Shown: positions 1-7,067 of the stretch, piece after piece
Layout of the letters: each line of letters starts with the position of its first letter
Numbering within the stretch: the stretch's first letter is position 1
NCBI GenBank assembly: GCA_944387905.1
Contig: CALXGU010000014.1
Location: 1-16,220, forward strand
Source: an uncultured Clostridia bacterium
Lineage (GTDB): Bacteria > Bacillota > Clostridia > Oscillospirales > QAKW01
Direction: 5' to 3'
Length of the DNA stretch: 16,220 bases
Notes under the pieces: generated by a model
Seen by the model: only the letters and a program-made list of their open reading frames with translations
Databases searched by the model: none
What the model was told of the DNA's origin: nothing
Translations under genes and position numbers: made by a program

Positions 1-183
1 CGGCGGCGTGTCTGCATCGGTCAGAGCTGTGACACCCGTGCGGCGGTGTGCCTGCATCGGTCGAGATTTGACACCCGTGCGGCGGCGTGTCTGCATCGGT
101 CAGAGCTGTGACACCCGTGCGGCGGTGTGCCTGCATCGGTCGAGATTTGACACCCGCGCGGCGGTGTGCCTGCATCGGTCAGG
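1..183. repeat. Alternating 40/39-bp tandem repeat 3' of aroF
   Basis: Direct tandem repeats begin at about 1, 41, 80, 120 and 159. Two unit types alternate. Type A (1-40, 80-119) is 40 bp and contains GTCAGAGCTGTGACACC. Type B (41-79, 120-158) is 39 bp and contains GTCGAGATTTGACACC. The higher-order period is therefore 79 bp. The last unit is partial and diverges near 183, just before the aroF stop codon at 197-199. The array probably continues left of the window. Each unit holds a short inverted repeat, ACACC/GGTGT. Open frames across the array are repeat artefacts and I do not call them genes. Confidence 0.93.
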
Positions 184-196
184 CTTTGAGCTTGTA

Positions 197-1228
197 TTAT
201 TTTAGCTTTTCGGCAATATCATATATAAGTTTTTCTGTCTTTTCCCAGCCCAGACATGGATCTGTAATGGATTTACCGTAAATGTGCTCTCCGATTTTCT
301 GAGCTCCGTCCTCGATATAACTCTCTATCATAAGCCCTTTGACCATTTTTCTCAGCTCCGGATTATGATTGCAGCTGTGAACAACATCTTTGGCTATACG
401 CACCTGCTCAAGGCACTGCTTTGAGGAGTTGGCATGGTTTGTATCGATTATAACCGCCGGATTTTCAAGGCCGGACTTACAGTACAGCTCATGCAGGTTT
501 ACAAGGTCCTCATAGTGATAGTTGGACACATTTTTGCCCGAAAAGTCCACATATCCGCGCAGGATAGCGTGAGCGAAAGGATTTCCCTCGCTTACCACCT
601 CCCAGCCGCGGTAGATAAACATATGCTTGTGCTGTGCCGCGGAAATAGCGTTCATCATGATAGACAGATCGCCGCCCGTCGGATTTTTCATGCCGACAGG
701 TATATCAAGCCCGCTTGCCGTCAGTCTGTGCTGCTGGTTTTCAACGGAACGCGCGCCGATAGCGACATATGACAGAAGATCTGACAGGTATCTGTGATTA
801 TCGGGATACAGCATCTCGTCGGCGCAGGAGAATCCGTAGTCCGCAAGCGCACTCATATGCAGGTCCCGGATAGCGACTATGCCCTTGAGCATATCCGGGT
901 TTTCGTCCGGATCGGGCTGGTGCAGCATGCCTTTATAGCCGGTGCCGTTGGTACGCGGTTTGTTGGTATAGATGCGCGGAATTATGATGATCTTATCCGA
1001 GACTTTGTCCTCCACCCTGCGCAGTCTTGAAATATAGTCGAGAACAGCGGTGCGGTTATCCGCCGAGCAGGGGCCTATAACAAGAATAAACTTATCCGAT
1101 TCGCCCTTGAATACATCCGCGATCTCTTGATCGCGCTTTTTTTTCTGCTCCGCCATTTTTTCAGTGACGGGATACTGCTGTTTTATCACCTGAGGAATGG
1201 GCAGCTTGCGTAAAAAATTCATGTTCAT
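197..1228 (-). CDS. aroF: 3-deoxy-7-phosphoheptulonate (DAHP) synthase, class I AroF/G/H type
   Basis: Condenses phosphoenolpyruvate and erythrose 4-phosphate to DAHP, the committed first step of the shikimate pathway; cytosolic. The 343-residue protein is close to the length of E. coli AroG/AroF. It has the GPCS motif with Cys54, NHANSSKQ with His265, the Glu302 of MIESYIEDG and Asp323 of KSITDPCLGWE. These match the four metal ligands of the class I family (C61, H268, E302 and D326 in E. coli AroG). IGARSVENQQHR and the GMKNPTGGD segment are also typical. The start ATG (1226-1228) overlaps the tyrA stop in an ATGA junction, with AGGAG 11 bases upstream; a second ATG lies two codons later. 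It is the last gene of the aromatic operon, and no terminator is visible before the repeat array. Which aromatic amino acid inhibits it cannot be read from sequence, so the letter of the symbol is conventional. Confidence 0.96.
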   Translation of the reverse strand: MNMNFLRKLPIPQVIKQQYPVTEKMAEQKKKRDQEIADVFKGESDKFILVIGPCSADNRTAVLDYISRLRRVEDKVSDKIIIIPRIYTNKPRTNGTGYKGMLHQPDPDENPDMLKGIVAIRDLHMSALADYGFSCADEMLYPDNHRYLSDLLSYVAIGARSVENQQHRLTASGLDIPVGMKNPTGGDLSIMMNAISAAQHKHMFIYRGWEVVSEGNPFAHAILRGYVDFSGKNVSNYHYEDLVNLHELYCKSGLENPAVIIDTNHANSSKQCLEQVRIAKDVVHSCNHNPELRKMVKGLMIESYIEDGAQKIGEHIYGKSITDPCLGWEKTEKLIYDIAEKLK

Positions 1229-2097
1229 TTGTCTAGCTTCTCCTTTTTGTCAAATCTTTGGCGGCGTTTTGTAGATGTGCGCATCATATCGCGCATGCCC
1301 TCGCGGTCGCCGTTTTTCAGCTTTGTATATAACTCGTCAAACGAGCGTCTGAACTTATCCATTTCCAGAAGCAGCGGCTGTCGGTTGAGCAGAAACAGCT
1401 CGCTCCACATATCATCGTTGATCTTTGCTATTCTGGTAAGATCGCGGAAAGAATCTCCGGTATAATGCTCCAGACCTCTGAAGTCGTTGCAACACATCAG
1501 CGACAGAGCGATGCAGTGGGTCAGCTGCGACAGATACGCGATCATTTCGTCGTGCATCTGCGGGCTGAGCTCCGAAACATCCGCAAATCCGAGAGTCTTG
1601 CCCAGATCACGGCACAGCTCGATGGCTGACGCCGTGTTTTTTGATGTCGGAACAACAATATAATTGGCCTGGCTGAACATTTTATCGTCTGCGTTTTCCA
1701 CGCCGTACACTTCTTTGCCGGCCATAGGGTGTGCGGCGATAAACTCCAAGTCCGGGCGAAGAAAATCCTGTATTTCAAAAACGATACAGCACTTGACGCC
1801 TGTGACATCGGTTATGACACATCCGGGCTTGAAATACTGCTGGTTGTCTGTAAGCCATTGTTTGAAAACGTTGGGATAGAGCGCAAAAACGGCAATATCC
1901 GCCTGCCCTATAAGCTGGGGATCGACCTGAGTCGTGCCTTTATCGATTATTCCGTGTTCCAGTGCGTAGTCGATCGATTTCTGTGACCGAGTTATAGCGC
2001 TCACTTTGAACCCCTGTCTCTTGAGCGACATTGCGTAGCTGCCGCCCAGAAGGCCGAGTCCTACGATCAGAATGTTCATGTTTTTGTCAAGCTTCAT
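1225..2097 (-). CDS. tyrA: Prephenate dehydrogenase
   Basis: Oxidatively decarboxylates prephenate to 4-hydroxyphenylpyruvate, the precursor of tyrosine, using NAD(P)+; cytosolic. The 290-residue protein has an N-terminal Rossmann fold with ILIVGLGLLGGS (Gly13, Gly15, Gly18). It then has the family motif AAHPMAGKE and the all-helical dimerisation half containing SQLTHCIALSL and the GDSFRDLTRIA segment. There is no fused chorismate mutase and no C-terminal ACT domain; the tail is short and basic. The start ATG at 2095-2097 has AGAGG 8 bases upstream. A later ATG at codon 7 lacks a ribosome binding site. The gene is separated from aroA by a 311-bp gap filled mostly with repeats, but overlaps aroF by 4 bp. 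It could be cotranscribed or read from a weak internal promoter I cannot define. Confidence 0.95.
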   Translation of the reverse strand: MKLDKNMNILIVGLGLLGGSYAMSLKRQGFKVSAITRSQKSIDYALEHGIIDKGTTQVDPQLIGQADIAVFALYPNVFKQWLTDNQQYFKPGCVITDVTGVKCCIVFEIQDFLRPDLEFIAAHPMAGKEVYGVENADDKMFSQANYIVVPTSKNTASAIELCRDLGKTLGFADVSELSPQMHDEMIAYLSQLTHCIALSLMCCNDFRGLEHYTGDSFRDLTRIAKINDDMWSELFLLNRQPLLLEMDKFRRSFDELYTKLKNGDREGMRDMMRTSTKRRQRFDKKEKLDK

Positions 2098-2180
2098 ATT
2101 ATTAACCTCTCAAGTGAGAATTTTGGAATGTGATGGTTTTGCGCGGTAAAAAGCCGCGGATTAAACAGCTGTAAAATCTG
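2098..2180 (-). other. tyrA upstream spacer with small inverted repeat
   Basis: This non-repetitive 83-bp stretch lies between the tyrA start and the repeat array. It holds the tyrA ribosome binding site and a hairpin, CGCGG (2142-2146), 7-base loop, CCGCG (2154-2158). The hairpin has no T-run after it in the minus direction, so I do not call it a terminator. No convincing -35/-10 pair is visible for tyrA. Confidence 0.5.
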
Positions 2181-2407
2181 TGCCTGTGCCCGGACCCTGT
2201 GCTGTGCCCGGACCCTGTGCTGTGCCCGGACCCTGTGCTGTGTTCGGACCCTGTGCTGTGCCCGGACCCTGTGCCTGCGCCCGGACCCCGCGCCTGTGCC
2301 CGGACCCCGCGCCTGTGCCCGGACCCTGTGCTGTGTTCGGACCTCGCGCCTGCGCTCGGACCCCGCGCCTGTGCCCGGACCCTGTGCTGTGTTCGGACCT
2401 CGCGCCT
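2181..2407. repeat. 18/19-bp GC-rich tandem repeat between aroA and tyrA
   Basis: Twelve copies of a CGGACC-anchored unit occur, with anchors at 2191, 2209, 2227, 2245, 2263, 2282, 2301, 2320, 2338, 2357, 2376 and 2394. The spacing is 18 bp for units with CTGTGCTGTG and 19 bp for most units with the CGCGCCTG variant. Some copies carry TTCGG instead of CCCGG. The array ends two bases before the aroA stop codon (2409-2411) and so lies inside the presumed operon mRNA. Frames open across it repeat Pro/Gly/Cys/Ala words, lack a ribosome binding site and are not called as genes. Confidence 0.95.
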
Positions 2408-2408
2408 T

Positions 2409-3722
2409 TCAGTCCTCTAATCTGCGTATCTGCGCACCCAGACTTTGCAGCTTCTCAAAAAAGTCCGGCATACTTTTGTTTACTGCCTGGGCATCGTCTA
2501 TCATGCCTCCGGTGACGGTGCAGAGCACCGCCAGCGCCATTACTATACGGTGGTCGTTGTGACCGTGGAGAGTACAAGACGGTTTTTTTATTCCGCACCC
2601 CACCGTTATACGGTTTTCCTCCGTCGTTACCTCTACTCCCATTTTGCCAAGCTCGCATGCCATTGCCGCGCCTCGGTCGCTCTCCTTGATTTTAAGGCGT
2701 CTTGTACCGGTAAGAGTTCCGCCGTTGTTTGCCGCCATTGCAGCCATGAGCACGGGTGCCAGGTCGGGACAGTCGCTGACGTCTATTACGGGCGCGGATT
2801 TTTTTATAAGCTCGAAATGTTCTGTGCATATCCTGTCGCCCTGAAGACTGCCGGGATCGGTGCCCGTGACCTCAACGCTGTGGCCCGCGGCGTTGAGAGC
2901 ATAGAAAAACGCTGCGTTTGACCAGTCGCCCTCGACCGTATAGTCCGCCGCGCGGTAGCGCTGATTCCCGGGGATATAGATTTTTCCGTCAGATATCTGG
3001 GTATCAGCTCCGAAAAACGACAGAGCCCCGCAGGTCATACGGATATACGGCAGACTTTCCGGTCTGCCCTCAAGAACGATGGTGCTGTCGCCGTCCAAAA
3101 GCGGAAGTATAAACATAAGTCCGCTTATGAACTGGCTGGATATATCCGCCCTGACGCGGTAAACGCCCGGTCTCAGATCTGCGCGCAGCGTGATGCTGTC
3201 TGCAGACTGTTCAAATTCATATCCGCGTTCTGCGCAGAGTGTCTTGTAAACGTCAAGCGAACGGGAAAACAGCCGTTTTGTGCCGCAGAGTTTAAACCGC
3301 CGGCCTGTTGCCATACAGATGGGTATTATAAATCTGAGCGTGCTCCCGCTCTCGCCGCACTGTATTATGCAGCAGGCATGCCCGGAATCGTCGTTTTTGT
3401 TTTTGTCGGCGTCTGCGCCGTTTTCGGTCTGTACTGCGATTCGGTTTTTCTCCTCAGCCGCCGCGCAGTCCTTGTCGGCGATGATTTTTTTCAGAGCGTC
3501 TGCGCCGTCTATGATTATACTGTCACTGCCGCGTATAATCTGCGCGCCGAGCGCTTCCAGAGCGCCGGCTGTTGCATTTATGTCATCCGAATACGCTATG
3601 TTTTTGATCGTGCAGCGGCGTCCCGACAAAAACGCGCATATAAGAGCGCGGTGCGCCATGCTTTTTGAGGGCGGAGCGCTGACCCGTCCTGTTATTTTTG
3701 AGGCGCTTATTTCAACTCTCAA
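2409..3722 (-). CDS. aroA: 3-phosphoshikimate 1-carboxyvinyltransferase (EPSP synthase)
   Basis: Transfers the enolpyruvyl group of phosphoenolpyruvate to shikimate 3-phosphate, the sixth pathway step; cytosolic. The 437-residue protein has APPSKSMAHRAL (Lys20, Ser21, Arg25 at the substrate site), CGESGSTLRF, SSQFISGLMF, the catalytic DCPDLAPVL Asp, KESDR Glu and HNDHRIVMA His. All are family signatures. An unusual hydrophilic stretch at about residues 77-116, rich in Ala, Glu, Lys, Asn and Asp, lies just before the CGESGST motif and looks like an insertion of some 30 residues. The start is TTG at 3720-3722, supported by AAAGGAG with 7-base spacing; it overlaps the end of aroE-aroK by 11 bp. 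No good ATG exists nearby. The stop is followed at once by the 18/19-bp repeat array. Confidence 0.96.
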   Translation of the reverse strand: MRVEISASKITGRVSAPPSKSMAHRALICAFLSGRRCTIKNIAYSDDINATAGALEALGAQIIRGSDSIIIDGADALKKIIADKDCAAAEEKNRIAVQTENGADADKNKNDDSGHACCIIQCGESGSTLRFIIPICMATGRRFKLCGTKRLFSRSLDVYKTLCAERGYEFEQSADSITLRADLRPGVYRVRADISSQFISGLMFILPLLDGDSTIVLEGRPESLPYIRMTCGALSFFGADTQISDGKIYIPGNQRYRAADYTVEGDWSNAAFFYALNAAGHSVEVTGTDPGSLQGDRICTEHFELIKKSAPVIDVSDCPDLAPVLMAAMAANNGGTLTGTRRLKIKESDRGAAMACELGKMGVEVTTEENRITVGCGIKKPSCTLHGHNDHRIVMALAVLCTVTGGMIDDAQAVNKSMPDFFEKLQSLGAQIRRLED

Positions 3723-4956
3723 AGCCGTACTCCTTTAAAATAAGATCGGTGTTCTGCATTATATCATTGCCGGCGGCGATCTCAAAGTCGCAGACGGCGC
3801 GGTATACAGGCAGCCGTGTTTCATACAGCCGCATCAGCTTCTGCCTGTCGTCTGACAGCGGACGCGAGTCGGTGACGGGAAGGCTGTCAAGCGGCCGGTT
3901 TATAAAGCACAGCCTGCCGTTTTGTCTGAGAGCGGCAGCATTGGCGGGATTCAGGACCGCACCGCCGCCCGTCGCTATCACTATGCCGCAGCTCTGGCTT
4001 ACAGAGGCGATTACCTCTGATTCTATCTTTCTGAAAAGCGGTTCCGAGCCTTTGGCGAAAATTTCGGGTATCGGCATATTTTCGCGCTTTACTATCTCAT
4101 CATCGGTATCTGTAAATTCTCTGCCCAGTTTTTCAGCGATCGCTTTGCCGAGCGTAGTTTTGCCGCAGCCCGGCATGCCTATCAGCACGATATTTTGTTT
4201 TTCAGACAAAATACTGTTATAAATTTTTTCAATATCCTGCCCGTCGAATTTCCTGTCTGTAAATTTTTCCGCGGCAAACACCGCCTGCGCAACAAGCATA
4301 TACAGACCTCCTGACGCGGGTATGCCTCTGCCGAGCGCCTGCATTATAAGTCGTGAGCGCAGGGGATTGTAAACAGCGTCCAGCACGCCCGTAACGTTTT
4401 GGAACCTTGTAAGCTCAACGGCGGCAGAGCCGGTATCGGGGAACATGCCGCAGGGGGTCGTGTTGATGATTATCTGAGCGTCGGTGTGATGCGCATACAG
4501 CTCATCATAAGTGATGCAGCCGTCCTTTGCAAAGCGGGATACGCGCAGCACCGCGCCGGCGTTTTCGCTCTTTGCGAGAGCCAGAGCGGTCTTTGATGTG
4601 CCGCCGCTGCCCAAAATGACGGTTTTTTTGCCTTTGAAATCTATACCTGTCCTGCGCGCCAGCGCTCTCATGCCCGAAAAATCGGTATTGTATCCGTAAA
4701 GCCTGCCGTTTTTGTTGACAATGGTATTTACAGCGCCGATAGCCTTTGCGGTATCGCTTATAACGTCCAGATACGGCATGACGTCCTGCTTGTAAGGTAT
4801 AGTCACATTAATACCCTTGAAGCCGCGTTCTTTCATAAACTGTTCCAGCTGCTGCGGCTCAAGCTCTTTGAGTATGTAATCATAATCGCAGAGCCGTGAA
4901 TGTATTATTTTAGAAAAGCTGTGTGACAGCTTTCTTCCTATGCATCCGTATTCCAT
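3712..4956 (-). CDS. aroE-aroK: Bifunctional shikimate dehydrogenase / shikimate kinase fusion
   Basis: One 414-residue frame carries two pathway enzymes. Residues 1 to about 245 are AroE: the LSHSFS shikimate-binding segment, NVTIPYK with catalytic Lys56, NTDFSG with catalytic Asp92, the NADP-binding loop GSGGTS at 116-121, and the NTTPCGM and GGLYMLVAQA motifs. AroE reduces 3-dehydroshikimate to shikimate. Residues from about 253 to the end are AroK: Walker A GMPGCGKT (Lys266), the DTDDEIVKRE segment, PLFRKIE with substrate Arg, ATGGGAVL and a lid with SRPLSDDR. AroK phosphorylates shikimate with ATP. Both halves look intact. The fusion would couple consecutive steps 4 and 5. The start ATG has GAGGTG 5 bases upstream, 4 bp after the aroC stop. 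The 3' end overlaps aroA and carries its ribosome binding site. Confidence 0.96.
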   Translation of the reverse strand: MEYGCIGRKLSHSFSKIIHSRLCDYDYILKELEPQQLEQFMKERGFKGINVTIPYKQDVMPYLDVISDTAKAIGAVNTIVNKNGRLYGYNTDFSGMRALARRTGIDFKGKKTVILGSGGTSKTALALAKSENAGAVLRVSRFAKDGCITYDELYAHHTDAQIIINTTPCGMFPDTGSAAVELTRFQNVTGVLDAVYNPLRSRLIMQALGRGIPASGGLYMLVAQAVFAAEKFTDRKFDGQDIEKIYNSILSEKQNIVLIGMPGCGKTTLGKAIAEKLGREFTDTDDEIVKRENMPIPEIFAKGSEPLFRKIESEVIASVSQSCGIVIATGGGAVLNPANAAALRQNGRLCFINRPLDSLPVTDSRPLSDDRQKLMRLYETRLPVYRAVCDFEIAAGNDIMQNTDLILKEYGFES

Positions 4957-4960
4957 GGCG

Positions 4961-6043
4961 TCACCTCAGGTAATCCGCGCCGAATCTCGACGCGAGCAGG
5001 TCTGCAAGAGTCAGCGCGCAGACGCTGTCCAGAACCACCGCGGCACGGTGAACGATGCACGGATCATGCCTGCCCTTTGCGCTTATGACGGTATTCTGAC
5101 GAGTTTTGAAGTCAATAGTATCCTGGGCGATAAAAACGGTCGGTGTCGGCTTGATGACAGTGCGCATGATTATCGGCATACCGTTTGTGATGCCGCCGTT
5201 TATGCCGCCGTTGGAATTTTTAGTCGTTATTATTTTGCCGTTTTCTATCCTGAACGGATCATTTGCGCGGCTTGCGCGCATTTTTGCCATTGCGAACCCG
5301 TCGCCGAATTCAATACCCTTTACGGCGGGAACGGAGAAAACCGCATGAGAAAGCATTCCCTCCACAGTGTCAAACCAGGGATCTCCGACGCCCGCGGGCA
5401 TGCCGGTCATTACGGTTTCGAGTATACCGCCAACGCTGTCGCCGTCCTTTTTGGCGCTGAGGATCCGGTCTTTCATCTTTTGCGCCGCCTCATCGTCAAG
5501 CACAGCAAAGCTTGAGCTATCCAGTTTGTCCATGTCGTTTTGTAAATCATTAATCGGCCTGTCGCTTATACCGGCGCATTCGCTTATATGTGTAGCGATC
5601 CTGACACCTTTTTTCAAAAGCGTCTGCATGGCGACAGCTCCCGCCGCCGTCAGAGCCGCCGTGATCCTGCCGCTGAAATGACCTCCGCCGCGGTAGTCCT
5701 CAAAACCGCCGTAGCGTACAAATGCGGTATAGTCGGCGTGACCCGGCCGTGCCTTGCCGTATTCATAATCACGCGAGCGGGTGTCGCTGTTGGGGATCAA
5801 TACAGTGAGCGGAGTACCGCAGGTCTTGCCGTCAAACACGCCGCTGACTATCCTGAAATCATCCTGCTCGGCACGTGCGGTGGAAATGCTGCCGTAGGGT
5901 CTGCGTCTGTCGAGTCTGTGCCGGATAAAATCCTCATCTATATCAAGGCCTGCCGGCAGTCCGTCAATGACGCAGCCGATATATGCGCCGTGGCTCTCGC
6001 CGAATATAGTAACGCTAATGCTGTTTCCGAACGTATTTTTCAT
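4961..6043 (-). CDS. aroC: Chorismate synthase
   Basis: Converts EPSP to chorismate by anti-1,4-elimination of phosphate with reduced FMN, the last common step; cytosolic homotetramer. The 360-residue protein shows the three family signatures. They are FGESHGAYIGCVIDGLPAG near the N-terminus, the RPGHADYT and GGFEDYRGGGHFSGR segment in the middle, and SNGGINGGITNGMPI followed by the GRHDPCIVHRA signature. The length is normal. The start ATG is in a 4-bp ATGA overlap with aroB, with GGGAG about 11 bases upstream. The stop is 4 bp before aroE-aroK, which implies translational coupling through this part of the operon. Confidence 0.97.
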   Translation of the reverse strand: MKNTFGNSISVTIFGESHGAYIGCVIDGLPAGLDIDEDFIRHRLDRRRPYGSISTARAEQDDFRIVSGVFDGKTCGTPLTVLIPNSDTRSRDYEYGKARPGHADYTAFVRYGGFEDYRGGGHFSGRITAALTAAGAVAMQTLLKKGVRIATHISECAGISDRPINDLQNDMDKLDSSSFAVLDDEAAQKMKDRILSAKKDGDSVGGILETVMTGMPAGVGDPWFDTVEGMLSHAVFSVPAVKGIEFGDGFAMAKMRASRANDPFRIENGKIITTKNSNGGINGGITNGMPIIMRTVIKPTPTVFIAQDTIDFKTRQNTVISAKGRHDPCIVHRAAVVLDSVCALTLADLLASRFGADYLR

Positions 6044-7041
6044 ATCATCAGTTCTCCCGCAAGCTCTTTAAGCCGTGTTTTGTCAAGTTTGACAGTTTCA
6101 AAACTGCCGATTTGTCTGACGTAAATGCCGATGACCGCATCATCGGATTTTTTCTTGTCGTGCATCATGGCGTTTACCAGTCTGTCTGTGTCGCCCTCAA
6201 ACCGCGTCGGCAGATCCAGTCTCTTCAACACTGTTTCAAGGCGTGAGCGCACCTCTTTGGAACACATAGGCAGCATGCCGACAGCAACGCACTCGCCGTG
6301 ATACAGGCGTCCGCCGCTTTCGCTCTCGACTGCGTGCGCCAGCGTATGACCGAAATTAAGCACCCGCCTCAGTCCCGATTCATGCTCGTCCTTTTCCACG
6401 ACCTGTTTTTTTATGAGCAGGCTGCGGTGGATTACGGTATCGATATCCGCGCTGTCTGACTCCAGCATTTCGAACAGTTCGCTGTCGCATGTCGCCGCCA
6501 TTTTGACAGACTCTGCAAGTCCGTTAGAGATCTGGCGTTTCGGAAGCGTACGGAGCGTGTCCGGGTCGATAATGACAGCTTTGGGCGGATAGAACGCTCC
6601 GACTATATTTTTGTAGCCCTCAAAATCTATAGCGGTCTTGCCGCCTATCGACGAGTCGACCTGAGACAGCACGGTTGTCGGGATATTGTAAAAATCTATA
6701 CCGCGCATATAGCACGCCGCCGCAAAGCCCGTAATGTCACCCACAACTCCGCCGCCGACCGCTATCGCGCAGTCGGAGCGCGAAAGGCCCATGCGCGTAA
6801 ACTCTCTCAGGAGCAGCGCAAAGTTTTCAAGGCTTTTGGAGCTCTCGCCCTGCGGCAGGGTTATGACCCGTGCGGATCTGCACTCGCCTGCAACAAGTTT
6901 TGAATAGCTTTCCGGCACGCCCGTATCAGTCACGACGGCGGCAGTTCTGTCAAGCTTCAGTATTTTTCCGGCGTTTTTAAGCGCGCCGCGCTCGAGTGTG
7001 ATTTCATAACCGCCTGAGGCGGTTTTAACAGGTATTGTCAT
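6040..7041 (-). CDS. aroB: 3-dehydroquinate synthase
   Basis: Cyclises DAHP to 3-dehydroquinate, pathway step 2, using NAD+ and a divalent metal; cytosolic. The family motifs are GGGVVGDITGFAA (NAD binding), PTTVLSQVDSSIGGKTAID, NIVGAFYPP, GLAESVKM, and the metal-binding RRVLNFGHTLAHAVE and LYHGECVAVGM. I place the start at the ATG 7039-7041, because GGAGAG lies 5 bases upstream. A longer frame opens at a TTG at 7071 but has no ribosome binding site and would add ten residues outside the family's usual N-terminus. The chosen start gives 333 residues, slightly shorter than E. coli AroB, and a 26-bp gap after pheA. The 3' end overlaps aroC by 4 bp. Confidence 0.95.
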   Translation of the reverse strand: MTIPVKTASGGYEITLERGALKNAGKILKLDRTAAVVTDTGVPESYSKLVAGECRSARVITLPQGESSKSLENFALLLREFTRMGLSRSDCAIAVGGGVVGDITGFAAACYMRGIDFYNIPTTVLSQVDSSIGGKTAIDFEGYKNIVGAFYPPKAVIIDPDTLRTLPKRQISNGLAESVKMAATCDSELFEMLESDSADIDTVIHRSLLIKKQVVEKDEHESGLRRVLNFGHTLAHAVESESGGRLYHGECVAVGMLPMCSKEVRSRLETVLKRLDLPTRFEGDTDRLVNAMMHDKKKSDDAVIGIYVRQIGSFETVKLDKTRLKELAGELMI

Positions 7042-7067
7042 ATCGTCTCTCCGCTGATATAAAAATG

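Noticed and set aside
1..183. CRISPR array
   Set aside because: Units are contiguous with no unique spacers, and no cas gene is present. The same applies to the other three arrays.
8..281. Short plus-strand open frames with repeated Cys/Arg words
   Set aside because: They lie in the 39/40-bp repeat array, have no ribosome binding site, and their periodic protein sequence only mirrors the repeat. They run into the aroF coding strand.
2142..2158. Hairpin upstream of tyrA as an operon-splitting terminator
   Set aside because: The stem is only 5 bp and no T-run follows in the direction of transcription; the T's lie in the loop.
2180..2562. Plus-strand open frames with Pro-Gly-Pro-Cys-Ala repeats
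   Set aside because: Produced by the 18/19-bp array. Indels between 18- and 19-bp units break the pattern, and no start signal is present.
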